This document shows positions 26,534-36,000 of a stretch of DNA of 64,000 nucleotides, piece after piece. The stretch is taken from NCBI RefSeq assembly GCF_020178975.1, contig NZ_JAHXBU010000044.1:163590-227589 (forward strand), read 5' to 3'. This stretch comes from Cesiribacter sp. SM1 (GTDB lineage: Bacteria > Bacteroidota > Bacteroidia > Cytophagales > Cyclobacteriaceae). Numbering within the stretch: the first letter of the stretch is position 1; every line of letters begins with the position of its first letter. Below the pieces are notes generated by a model that was given only the letters and a program-made list of their open reading frames with translations, was not told the DNA's origin and searched no databases. The position numbers were made by a program, and so were the translations under genes.

Positions 26534-26720
26534 GGTGTAAAAATTTAAATATCTGAAAATGAACCTGCTACCTGGGGTAACGCTTAAAGTACGCCTGCAG
26601 GTTCGCTTACAATCGATTGCGAAAATAAGGATTCCGGGCCTTATTTGCTAACGATCGTTTGGGTAGTGGTAAAACTATGCAGGAGCAAAGCTGTTTAGTA
26701 AAACAGCAAAACTGATTTCA

Positions 26721-27509
26721 ATGAACGCTGACAAAACATCAAATATTGAATATGAAACTGGCCTGGTGCTCTCTGGCGGTGCCTATAGGGGTATTGGGCA
26801 AATAGGAGTGCTGAAGGCGCTGGAGGAAAGGGGCATCAGGCCCGACATTATCTCTGGTACCAGCTCGGGGGCACTTAATGCTGTACTCTATGCCAGTGGC
26901 TACTCGCCGGATGAGATGTACGAGATCTGGGAAAAAGAACCAATGGCCAAAACCTTTAACCTGCACTTTCCGCAGTTTGGTATGCTAAAGCATGGAAAGA
27001 TCGGGGAGCTGGTAAAGCCCTACCTGCGCCATCAGCGCCTGGAAGAGCTGCCCATTCCCCTGCGCCTGACAGCCTCCTGCCTGAACGACGGCAGCCAGAA
27101 GATTTTCAGTGAGGGCACGCTGGTAAAAGTACTGGAGGCCTGCTGTGCCGTTCCTCTTGCCTTTGAGCCTGTGGAGATCGACGGCCGCATGTATGTGGAT
27201 GGCGGCCTGGTGAGTAACCTGCCAACCGAGCCACTGGAAGGAAAATGCAGGCGGCTTATTGGTGTTTCTGTAAACCCTGTGCCCTTCAAGGAGCGGCTCG
27301 ACGGCATGACGGACACCATCTACCGCACCATCTGGATAGGCATAGAAAGCACCGTTCAGAAAACCCGTAAAGTATGCGACTGGCTGATTGCCCCCGAAGA
27401 GTTTGGGCAGCACGGCTTTATGGAACGTACCGCACTGCCTGTGTTCTTCAACGCCGGCTACGAATACACCCTTCGCTTTCTGGATGAGCAAGGGTACAGG
27501 GGAAGCTGA
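26721..27509 (+). CDS. Patatin-like phospholipase (RssA-type)
   Basis: 262 residues. Oxyanion motif SGGAYRG (residues 18-24), nucleophile elbow G46-T-S48-S-G50, and the catalytic Asp160 in YVDGGLVSNLP, the complete patatin dyad. No signal peptide; a cytoplasmic or membrane-associated lipid acyl hydrolase is expected. Divergent from icmF with a 187-base gap that must hold both promoters. Convergent, six bases apart, with the DUF4625 lipoprotein gene. Confidence 0.92.
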   Translation: MNADKTSNIEYETGLVLSGGAYRGIGQIGVLKALEERGIRPDIISGTSSGALNAVLYASGYSPDEMYEIWEKEPMAKTFNLHFPQFGMLKHGKIGELVKPYLRHQRLEELPIPLRLTASCLNDGSQKIFSEGTLVKVLEACCAVPLAFEPVEIDGRMYVDGGLVSNLPTEPLEGKCRRLIGVSVNPVPFKERLDGMTDTIYRTIWIGIESTVQKTRKVCDWLIAPEEFGQHGFMERTALPVFFNAGYEYTLRFLDEQGYRGS

Positions 27510-27515
27510 TACTGC

Positions 27516-27953
27516 TTACCGCAGTATCACGCTTATGCGCTCTGTGCCGATGTTGCCGGCGTTATCTTCTGCTTCTACATCAATGGTGAAGGTAATAGGC
27601 AGCGGTGTGTTTTCCTGGATATCTTCTGTAATGTTAACGCTATAGATATTGCCGCTTTTGGTAGGAAAACCATCTTCACCCTTCATAATTGTTCTGTTGA
27701 AGGGGGTAGGCAGCACTGCGGAGGATATGTTCACCTCAATTCGTTCCAGCTCTCCCTCTTCTTCAATAGTACCGGCCACGGTAATGGTTCCGGGTATATC
27801 GATGATCGCACCATCTTCCGGGCTGGTAATGGTAATTACGGGAGCAGTGGTATCTGCTGCAGGAGTGGCGTCATCATCGTCGTTGCAGCCAACAGAAAAA
27901 ACAGTGATCAGGGCAAAAAGACTAAAAATGCTAAGGTGTTTGGATAAGGTCAT
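27516..27953 (-). CDS. DUF4625-type lipoprotein
   Basis: 145 residues from the ATG at 27953 (MTLSKHLSIFSLFALITVFSVGC); a longer reading from 28052 is unlikely because it places the signal peptide internally. After the lipobox Cys comes an Asp-rich linker, then a single Ig-like domain with PVITITSPEDGAIIDIPGTITVAGTIEEEGELERIEVNI and a terminal strand DNAGNIGTERISVIL. This fits the DUF4625 family of Bacteroidota surface lipoproteins. Its promoter must lie in the 98 bases after the upstream patatin gene on the same strand, or it is read through from it. Confidence 0.75.
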   Translation of the reverse strand: MTLSKHLSIFSLFALITVFSVGCNDDDDATPAADTTAPVITITSPEDGAIIDIPGTITVAGTIEEEGELERIEVNISSAVLPTPFNRTIMKGEDGFPTKSGNIYSVNITEDIQENTPLPITFTIDVEAEDNAGNIGTERISVILR

Positions 27954-28051
27954 AAGAGAAAAAATTATGCTATAATTTAAAATAAAACGAGCATTTACCC
28001 ACAGATTCCGTGGATTTTTTGGATTTGCGGCACAGGGGTGGTGGTGTTTCA

Positions 28052-30427
28052 CTATTGAATGACAGCCTGAGCACGAATTTGTTTGTCTTCAGCCCCTGGT
28101 TTTACTGCCTCCGGAGCTTTAACCTTTGTTTTGGTGCTGGAGAGCAGGTTTACAGGTTCTTTTACCTCCAAAAGCTGCTGCAGTCTGCCCAGGGCCTGCT
28201 GGTTGTCGGGCAGGTAAATGTTATTGAGGATGTTATGCTTTTCTTTGGTGGTGAGGCGCCAGTTAAGGGAGGCACGTTCTATTTCCTGTTCCTTTTGCAG
28301 ATCGGGAGCCTTATCGCCCTCATACATGGTGCGGGGAATGTACTGGAGGTCAACCCGGTGCAGCGGCACCTGCAGCCAGCCCCTGGACATTTCAAAGAGG
28401 TTGTCGTTGTCGAGGTCCTGCAGGTAGGTCCAGTTTTTGTAAATGTTGTTCAGGGGTGTAAAAAACTTTTGCAGCAGGCTGGGCGAGATGGCCTCTTCTA
28501 TTTCCTGTTCCTTTTCAGAATCGCGTATGCAAAGCATTACCACGCCGCCGGTATTCTGCTCTATCCAATCACGGAAGACATAGAGGAAACGCAGCCCATC
28601 CTCTACGCCAAAGTTATCGGCAATGCCGCTGTCCATAGTTTCGAGCGGCGGGTTGCTGGGCAGTATCTGGTTGGGGGTAATGTAGGGGAAAGTAGCGCTC
28701 ATGCGCAGGGCGGAGATAAAGCGCAGGCTGTCGCCCCCATGGCGGGCAAACAAACGCCTGAAATCTACGCCTTTTACTTTTGCTTCCTGGATGCCCAGGC
28801 TGTCGGTGCCACCGGCACCCATGTAGGAGACAGGCTGCGGCGAGATAAAGAGCTTCCGGCCGTCGTTGGTGATGTTGGGTGCCAGCACCATCAGGGGAAT
28901 GAGGGCCTGCGCTTCCGGTGCCCTGTAGGCTGCCAGTGGTTTATCGAGAATGCCCCCGGTGTTATTGTTGAGCTGCTCCTCAAAGGCATGCCCGCGGTCG
29001 CGCATATAGGTATGCCCGCCCCACTCAAAGCTGCCGGTTTTTATGAATAGATCGTTTACCAGCAGGCTGAAAATAATAGGATTGAGGTTATCGCGGCTGA
29101 TGCGCTCCAGGTACTCTTTTGAATTAGGATTTACTGATTCGCCCATAATCTGCCGGAGTACCAGCTCGCGGTAGTAAGCCGCACCCACCATGCCACCCGA
29201 GGCACCGGTAATGAGAAAGGCATGCTGCATAAGGTTACCATGGGTAAGACTGTCGGCAGTCTGAAGCGAGCGCATGGTCCAGAGGGCGGAGCGCTGTCCG
29301 CCGCCACTGGTGCAGATAAACACGATCTTTGGCTTTTCCGTTGGGCTAAACTTGCTGCGCCAGCGATCCAGAATAGCCAGGGTAGCGGCTTTGTCCTGCT
29401 GCTGCATTTCCAGGGAGCTGAGGCTGTCGAGCACCTGCAGGTTATAATTTACCGGATCTTCGTGATAATTAAGGCCGAAAGCTTCGCTCTGGTGCTGCAA
29501 ATGAGCATACTGGGTGGTGGTGTTCAGCACCAAAAAGGCCAGGATGGCTACGGTAATAGCCCAGCTGCGGAGCCAGAAGGTAAGGGCACCCGCCAGCATC
29601 AGTACAATGGTAAACAGCAGAAAGCTGCTGGCCGCTGCCGGTAGCTGCAGGGCCGGTATATCCCGGAAAAAACCGATGGAAAGAATAATGACCAGCACAA
29701 TGAGCTCCAGCAATACAGAGTTCAGGTGATTCTGATCAAACACCCGCAGAATTTTATCTTTGTTGTAGTAGAGCGGATCAACCTCCACCTTGCGAATGCG
29801 CATATCTATATCGATGTACCAGCTGATGGGAGAGCGTTTTTTTTTGGCAGCATTCAGGCGCTTTGCCATGTTTACCCGGCTGATGCGTATGCGCCGCAGG
29901 CTGTGGTCTACCTTTTCGGCAAAGAGCAGAAAAATATCTTTGTTGGTAAAGCGGAAGTAGAGCAGGAAGGCAAGCAGGATGCACAGGTAACCTCCCAGCA
30001 GGCCCAGCAGGTACACCCCGATGTGGTAGGGGGTGTTGTATTCGTAATCGAGCTGAAAGCGCACAATGCATACCATATAGGTAAGCAGGAACAGCAGCGG
30101 AATAATGCTGTTGTTAAGGCAGAATTTGGCAAAAGGCCTGCTTAAGGTTCCCAGGAAAGGAAACTGCTGCACATCCAGAATGTAGGAGGTAATATGGTAG
30201 GCCATGGTGAATGCTCCCAACGCCAGCCCTATAATAAAAAAGCTGCTGAAGCTTACTTTGCCCAGGTATTCTGGATCGAGGAACAGAAAGGGAATTCCCA
30301 GCACGCGCCCGAAAGCCTGAAAGATAATGGCGAAGAGGATGCCCCAGAGCAGCAGCAGGATCTGGTTTTTCCGGATATGATGTATCAGGAGCTGAACGGG
30401 AAACGACTGGTAAAACTGCCTCTTCAT
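28052..30427 (-). CDS. Large membrane-anchored patatin-like phospholipase
   Basis: 791 residues. The N-terminal ~330 residues hold about seven hydrophobic helices in two groups (roughly 20-160 and 245-320) separated by a charged cytoplasmic stretch (RISRVNMAKRLNAAKKKR). The patatin domain follows: IVFICTSGGGQRSALWTM as oxyanion region, the elbow LITGASGGMVGAAYY with the nucleophile Ser, and TMDSGIADNFGVEDGL with the catalytic Asp. Such membrane-fused patatins are found in Bacteroidota; they probably act on membrane lipids at the inner membrane. The 415 bases upstream contain no other gene. Confidence 0.87.
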   Translation of the reverse strand: MKRQFYQSFPVQLLIHHIRKNQILLLLWGILFAIIFQAFGRVLGIPFLFLDPEYLGKVSFSSFFIIGLALGAFTMAYHITSYILDVQQFPFLGTLSRPFAKFCLNNSIIPLLFLLTYMVCIVRFQLDYEYNTPYHIGVYLLGLLGGYLCILLAFLLYFRFTNKDIFLLFAEKVDHSLRRIRISRVNMAKRLNAAKKKRSPISWYIDIDMRIRKVEVDPLYYNKDKILRVFDQNHLNSVLLELIVLVIILSIGFFRDIPALQLPAAASSFLLFTIVLMLAGALTFWLRSWAITVAILAFLVLNTTTQYAHLQHQSEAFGLNYHEDPVNYNLQVLDSLSSLEMQQQDKAATLAILDRWRSKFSPTEKPKIVFICTSGGGQRSALWTMRSLQTADSLTHGNLMQHAFLITGASGGMVGAAYYRELVLRQIMGESVNPNSKEYLERISRDNLNPIIFSLLVNDLFIKTGSFEWGGHTYMRDRGHAFEEQLNNNTGGILDKPLAAYRAPEAQALIPLMVLAPNITNDGRKLFISPQPVSYMGAGGTDSLGIQEAKVKGVDFRRLFARHGGDSLRFISALRMSATFPYITPNQILPSNPPLETMDSGIADNFGVEDGLRFLYVFRDWIEQNTGGVVMLCIRDSEKEQEIEEAISPSLLQKFFTPLNNIYKNWTYLQDLDNDNLFEMSRGWLQVPLHRVDLQYIPRTMYEGDKAPDLQKEQEIERASLNWRLTTKEKHNILNNIYLPDNQQALGRLQQLLEVKEPVNLLSSTKTKVKAPEAVKPGAEDKQIRAQAVIQ

Positions 30428-30842
30428 ATAAATGACCCTTATAAACCAGTATAGTGCCGGAGACCAGGTAAAGCACCTATCCTGTAAATGGAACTTTAAG
30501 AAAATAAAGGAAGTATTGACTGCTGCCTTTTAGTGATCTTACTGTAAAGCCTCCTGGAAAGTTACAGGTTTTATGTATAAACGGTCAGTATATGTAATGA
30601 AGTATATAATAAATTAAAAGGTAAGGAATATCATGTACAGGCAGGCTATGTAATTTTAGATATGTGTTGAATTTTGTCAGGGTGTTAAAATCAGTGTTTA
30701 CTGAACATTTAGCAGCGGCGGGAACAGGCGCTGTTTTGCACAGCTTTCAAGTCCTTAGTTTTTTTTATGATGCAGGATCATTGTTCATTAACTGTTGTGA
30801 GGAGGTGCTCTTACCGTCTCAATAAAAGTTATTTCGAATCCA
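30428..30842. other. Intergenic region with no visible gene
   Basis: About 415 bases between the end of the glycosyltransferase gene and the start of the patatin gene, both minus strand. It must contain the patatin promoter; no convincing box, hairpin or ORF is visible. Confidence 0.3.
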
Positions 30843-32153
30843 TCAGGTGTATATGGCTGCCTTTTTAGATAAAGAACCATCAAACTGCTGAATAAAAGAT
30901 TCTATATAATTGCTGGCAGTTTCTGTTCCACACTCTTCTTTCACTACGGCTGCAGCCTGCTGTGCAGCATAGCTGTAGGAGGGATCCTCCAGCAAACAGA
31001 GCAGGGCTTTTTTTAGACGATTCTTTGTGAAATGGGCGCTGTAAATAAACTTGCCGGCACCCAAACGTTCCACTCTTAGTGCATTATCTGGCTGATCGAA
31101 GGAGTGAGGGATCACCAGCATGGGTTTTCCTGCCCGCAAGGCCTCCATTGTTGTTCCTATACCGCCATGATGTATTACCAAGGCACTTTTACTGAACAAA
31201 GCAGCGTAAGGAAGGTAGCCGGTCAGCAGTATATGTCTGTCTTTTGCATAATGCTTTTTTTCCTGCGCTGGAAGTGTTTGGGCAGCACCTACAAAAATGG
31301 CTCTTTTGTTCATCTCCGTGAGTAACTCATGGCAGCAGCGGTATACAGCCTCTGCATTCAGCACCACGGAAGAACCCAGGCCAACAACAATAGGAGGTTC
31401 GCCCTCCCTGATGAAATTTTCTACTGCCGGCGGCAGCTCTTTATTTTCCTGGTAGAAAGGAAATCCTGTAATGCAGGTATGGGTGGGCCAGTCGGTTTGT
31501 TTTTGGGCCAGGAGTTTGGAGAACATAGCCAGTACCCGGTAAGGGGAGTGCTGACCCTCCATCAGGGGGTGCTTGTCAGGGGCTAAGCCTATTTCTTTTC
31601 TGAAGCGATAAATAGGCTCGCACCACTGGTGGGTTACCATTCTCACGGCTTTCCTAACCAGGCGGTTGGTGGGTACTCCCAGGCCAGGCAGGTGTACCAT
31701 CCAGGGATAGCGGGGAACTACAGGCGAATCGTGAACAGACCAGAAATTGTTAGGGGAGAGGTTGCAGGAAATCCAGGGAATGCCTGTTTTTTCAGAAACC
31801 ATGGGGCCGGCAAAACAGTAGGCGTGGTTGATCAAAAGATCTGCATTCTGCACAGCCTGGCTTAGATCATTATAGTTCTCCCGTATGTAGGGAAATATAA
31901 GTTTACGAGCCAGGGTTTCAGATCCGGTTCGCAAATCCATGGCCGCTTTCATGGTTTGACGGTCGCTGAGGTCAAGATCGGGGCGCAGCGGAGCAAAGGA
32001 CAGCCCCATGCCCTCAACTTTACTCCTTACCGAAACTCCTCCGGCAATGGTAACCTGGTGCCCTCTGGCTTTTAATGCCTGCCCGATAGCGAGGTATGGA
32101 TACAGATCTCCTAACGATCCGTAAGAACTGATTACTATTTTTTTTGCCACCAT
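30843..32153 (-). CDS. GT1-family glycosyltransferase (UGT/MGT-like)
   Basis: 436 residues with two Rossmann domains. The N-terminus VAKKIVISSYGSLGDLYPYLAIGQALKARGHQVTIAG is the acceptor-binding domain with the usual GDxxP loop; the C-terminal domain holds LVIHHGGIGTTMEALRAGKPMLVIPHSFDQPDNALRVERLGAG, the nucleotide-sugar signature of GT1 enzymes that glycosylate lipids, sterols and polyketides. Soluble, peripheral. It lies 175 bases downstream of the phosphopantetheinyl transferase on the same strand, so it is probably the tailoring enzyme for the lipid made by the upstream synthase. Donor sugar unknown. Confidence 0.9.
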   Translation of the reverse strand: MVAKKIVISSYGSLGDLYPYLAIGQALKARGHQVTIAGGVSVRSKVEGMGLSFAPLRPDLDLSDRQTMKAAMDLRTGSETLARKLIFPYIRENYNDLSQAVQNADLLINHAYCFAGPMVSEKTGIPWISCNLSPNNFWSVHDSPVVPRYPWMVHLPGLGVPTNRLVRKAVRMVTHQWCEPIYRFRKEIGLAPDKHPLMEGQHSPYRVLAMFSKLLAQKQTDWPTHTCITGFPFYQENKELPPAVENFIREGEPPIVVGLGSSVVLNAEAVYRCCHELLTEMNKRAIFVGAAQTLPAQEKKHYAKDRHILLTGYLPYAALFSKSALVIHHGGIGTTMEALRAGKPMLVIPHSFDQPDNALRVERLGAGKFIYSAHFTKNRLKKALLCLLEDPSYSYAAQQAAAVVKEECGTETASNYIESFIQQFDGSLSKKAAIYT

Positions 32154-32328
32154 AGCTTATTTAAAAAAGGAGTACGTTCACGGTAGATCAGCAGGTCCGG
32201 CCTTCTTCCGGAACCTTTACCGGATTCTGGTGTAATCTTCTTCTATGTTCCATCGTGGAATTTGCAAGCCAGGATGAGCCTCTAAGCATCTTGTCTGCAA
32301 GTTCTTTATGTAAGTATCTAATGCTGAT

Positions 32329-33003
32329 TTACACAGGCTTTAGCAGAACACCGTTGAACCTGCAGACGGGTTGGGGATCTTCTACCACCCAGGCCAGGTG
32401 CAGGTTCTGAAACAGCTTCAGGTAGGTTACACACCATGAATCCACTAATAAAGAAAATGAATTGTGCTCCTGCGGCTGGCGCAAAGCCAGGGCAGTTAAA
32501 AGTTTTGTTAGGCTGCTTAACTGGTTATCGGCTTTCCAGAAGGCTTCCTTCAGTACCCAGAAAGGAAATATTTCATGTAGAGTTACTAGCTGCTGCTCCT
32601 GTGCAGAAAGGCCTACCAGCAGGTGGTTTCGCTTTATTGAAGCTTCTTCCTGTATATCAACCCCAACCCTATGCCGGGAAATGGCAATCACTAAATGCTG
32701 CCCGGAATGTGAAATATTAAATGCCAGATCTCCCTCCAGGTAGGGCTTCTGCAGCTGGGTATACCTTAGCTGAATCTTTTCCGGCTGCTCACCTAAATAC
32801 CAGGTAAGCAGGTGTTTTAACAGAACCCTGGCTGTCAAAAACTGCCGGCGCTTCAGTGAACACCTAAAGCGTTGGTAGCGTTGGGCTTCCCCTTCATCCA
32901 GATATTGCAGCGCCTTTTGCATTGTAATATCCGGGAACTGGCTGGTTTGAAAATACCAGAGATGCACCTCCGATTCCGGTAGTACTAAGCGTTGTTTAAG
33001 CAT
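32329..33003 (-). CDS. Sfp-type 4'-phosphopantetheinyl transferase
   Basis: 224 residues. Family motifs in order: LAFNISHSG, RVGVDIQE (Mg-binding Asp), and FWVLKEAFWKA (the W-x-x-KEA-x-x-K signature). It transfers phosphopantetheine from CoA to carrier-protein Ser; the two ACPs of the adjacent synthase are the obvious targets. The start lies 8 bases inside the end of the 2130-residue synthase gene, showing translational coupling. This fits PfaE, the dedicated PPTase of PUFA synthase loci, though the symbol is not given because the pathway product is unknown. Confidence 0.92.
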   Translation of the reverse strand: MLKQRLVLPESEVHLWYFQTSQFPDITMQKALQYLDEGEAQRYQRFRCSLKRRQFLTARVLLKHLLTWYLGEQPEKIQLRYTQLQKPYLEGDLAFNISHSGQHLVIAISRHRVGVDIQEEASIKRNHLLVGLSAQEQQLVTLHEIFPFWVLKEAFWKADNQLSSLTKLLTALALRQPQEHNSFSLLVDSWCVTYLKLFQNLHLAWVVEDPQPVCRFNGVLLKPV

Positions 33004-36000
33004 GCAGCATCATTTCAGTATCAGCATTGATTTTTAAAGTATCAGCCGTGTTTACCCCATACATCTTCAGCAGCTGTATGCGGTGCAGCACAGCAGCTTC
33101 TCTGAGCAGCCGCATGGCTACTGCTGCCACAGTGCGGTTTTCGAGCGCTTCCATGGCGCTACCTTTTACCCAGTCGTTAAAGGCACCCATAGCGGGGCCG
33201 CACCACACCTGGTAGTCCATTGTTCTTCCTTCTACGCCTTTTACTGCCCATTTTGAAGACAAACCCAGGTACCATCGAAATATCAGTGCCATTTTTCTTT
33301 TCGGATGCTGGCGGGCAGTTTCCAGCCTGAGCGGGTCTTGATGCCGGAAGAACTTCTCCACTTCGTTCCATACCTCGTTAAGGGGCATTTGAAAAAGCTG
33401 CTTTTCCAGTTTCTCCAGCTCTGCTGTTGGTATGTCTGTAACAGCTTCGTACTGGCTGTACAGCTGGTAGAGCTTTTTGGCGCGGCTGGCATACATGGTG
33501 CTCCGCTTGAGTACCTGTACAGAGATGCCCATTTCGAACATATCTGCAGAAGGTGCCAATACTACGTCTGCAGAAGATGCCTTGGCCAGCATTGCCTTTA
33601 CAGGGGCCGAGGTAGCGGCTTCCCTGCAGGCCTGGTTAATGGAACCGGTTACAACATAATCTGCTCCCATGGCAAAAGCTGCCACTACCGAGGCAGGTGT
33701 GCTGATTCCCCCGGCAGCACCAATGTGCAGCGGAGCAGCATAGGCATATTGCTTTTCTATACGCTCTTTCAGCCTTATCATTTCCGGCAAAGCACACACC
33801 AGCGCCTGGTTATCGGTATGGCCGCCGGAATCTGCCTCAACGGTAATATCACCAGCCAGTGGAAGCTGTTTTGCCCACTCCATTTGCTCGGGACTTATCT
33901 TGTCCTGCAGCACCAGTACCTTCAGCAGGGCATCGGGGGCTGGCTGCATAAAAAGACGTGCCACTTCTGCACGTGATACCTTGGCAATAATCTTATTCAG
34001 CGCCCTGATGTTGCAATCTTTGTCTTTTACTAATCCTGCAGCCCGGTAGTAAACCAGCGCAGGGGTTATTTCCATAAATGCCGATGCCTCCAGGGTACGT
34101 ACCCTGTACTGTAAATAAAGCTCAACCAGCCTCATTTCCAGGGCGCCGTCTCCCAGAGAATGGATAAGGTTAAAGGCATAAGGCCCATGCGGAAGTGCTT
34201 CCTGTATGGTATTTATGGCTTTCTCTACTTTTTCCAGACCCAGACCGGCAGCGCCGAAAGATCCTAACATTCCCTGCTCACCTAAAGCAATCACCATTTC
34301 TTCGGAGGCAATTCCATTTGCCATGGCTCCGGCCATATAGGCATAGCGCAGCTTATGCATTTCCCTGAAAGCGGCACTGCCTAACTTTTCTGGCGGAAGT
34401 GCAGGCAATATTCCTACCGTCTGATACTGTCTGTTTTGCGAATTTCCGGCCGACAGGTAGTGGTTTGATTCCCTGTCCTGGAACAGGTAACAGCTATGCT
34501 GCGTTGCCTGCAGCAAAGATCCGGCTTCCTTCAGTGGTAACAGCTTTTCTGTTGCTGTCTTAGGTAGAGATTGCTCCTGCTTAACTGACTCTCCTACAGG
34601 AGGTGCTGCTACTGTTAAAGCAACATTATTGGTGGCCGAGGCTGCAGTTTCTGTTACTTCTGCAGCAGGTGTAGTGGTAGATTCTTCATAGAAAGGAAGC
34701 CTGATAGGAATGCCGTGGCTGCACAGTACACTGCTTAGCTGTAGTAGCGAGCGGTAGTCAGATACACCTTTCTGGTTGATGCCTAAAGAAATGTGTGGCT
34801 CATCCTGGAGTATATCACTCACCAGCCGTGAGCACCATGCTTTGGGACCAACCTCAATGAACACATTGATACCATCCTGGTAGGCTTTTTGCACCTGTGC
34901 TACAAAATCTACAGGCTGGCAGTAGGTATCGGCAGCATTCATGGCCAGTGTTTCTTTATCTAATGGCATTGGCTCCAGGCGGGGACCGGAATAAAAGCGT
35001 ATACCAGGTGTTTGTTCTATATCCAGCAGGTGCATCTCCCGGAGTGACTGGTGATACATAGTCTTTATCGGAGGGCAGTGGGCTACATTATACAAATCTA
35101 CCACTATGCCCACGTACTGGTGCTGCTGCAGCCAGGCTTCGCCTGTGGTGCGGTCTCCGGAAATAATCACATTACCGGGTGTGTTGATAAAAGTCAGGTA
35201 GAGGTTTTCTGTTCCGGCAATTTGTTCTTTAACCTTTTCTGCGGGTGCTATCAATACCCAGTGCGCCCAGTTTTTGAAAGCAGTGTTTGCCTGAAATACC
35301 GGCGATTGCCGCACCCGGCTGCGCAGGTGACGGAAGCCCCATACATCAAGGGCAAAGAACATGGTAATGCCCCCCATGCTGTAGCCCAGTGCTGCCTCGG
35401 GTTCCAGCTCAAACTCATTGCGCAGCACCTGGGTAGCAAAAACACTCATGGAAATGCTGCTTTCTGATGCTGCAACAGTATTGTTCAAAAAGGCTGCCTC
35501 ACGGGCCTTTCTTTCGGCCGGATCGGGCCTTTGCAAGTAGCGTGGCCGCATTAGGGGTTGGTGTACCAGTTCGTGCAGTTTGTCTATTTTAGCATCATAA
35601 TGGCTAAAATAGTCTGGGAACAGTTGAATGTTATCCTTGAACATGCCTGCATAGGCACTTGCCAGGCCCGGATATATAAAACCTATTTTTGCACGCTTAC
35701 CCAGTGGCTTTGCAGAAAAATAGGAACCTGCAGGCGTTTGCCAGGTTTTATCGCTTGTAAATGCTGCTTCCAGTCCATTTCTGGCAAACGCAATTTCTCT
35801 TACCAGCTGGCGCTGGCTGCCGGCTATCAGGCTAATGGTGTACTTGCCAGGCCGGGCCTGGTTTTGACGGTACTGTGCTGCAGCCCATTTGTGAGAGAAG
35901 TGTACTGCCTCTTTTTCAAGATTTTCAAGCTTTGCCATGAGTTCTGATAAACTATTGCCAGATACCAGCAGTAGCTTTTTATCCTGTTGCCGCAGGTAAG

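Noticed and set aside
28010..29050. A 346-codon open frame on the plus strand
   Set aside because: It lies entirely antisense to the patatin-domain gene, whose motifs are clear; composition reflects the high-GC opposite strand.
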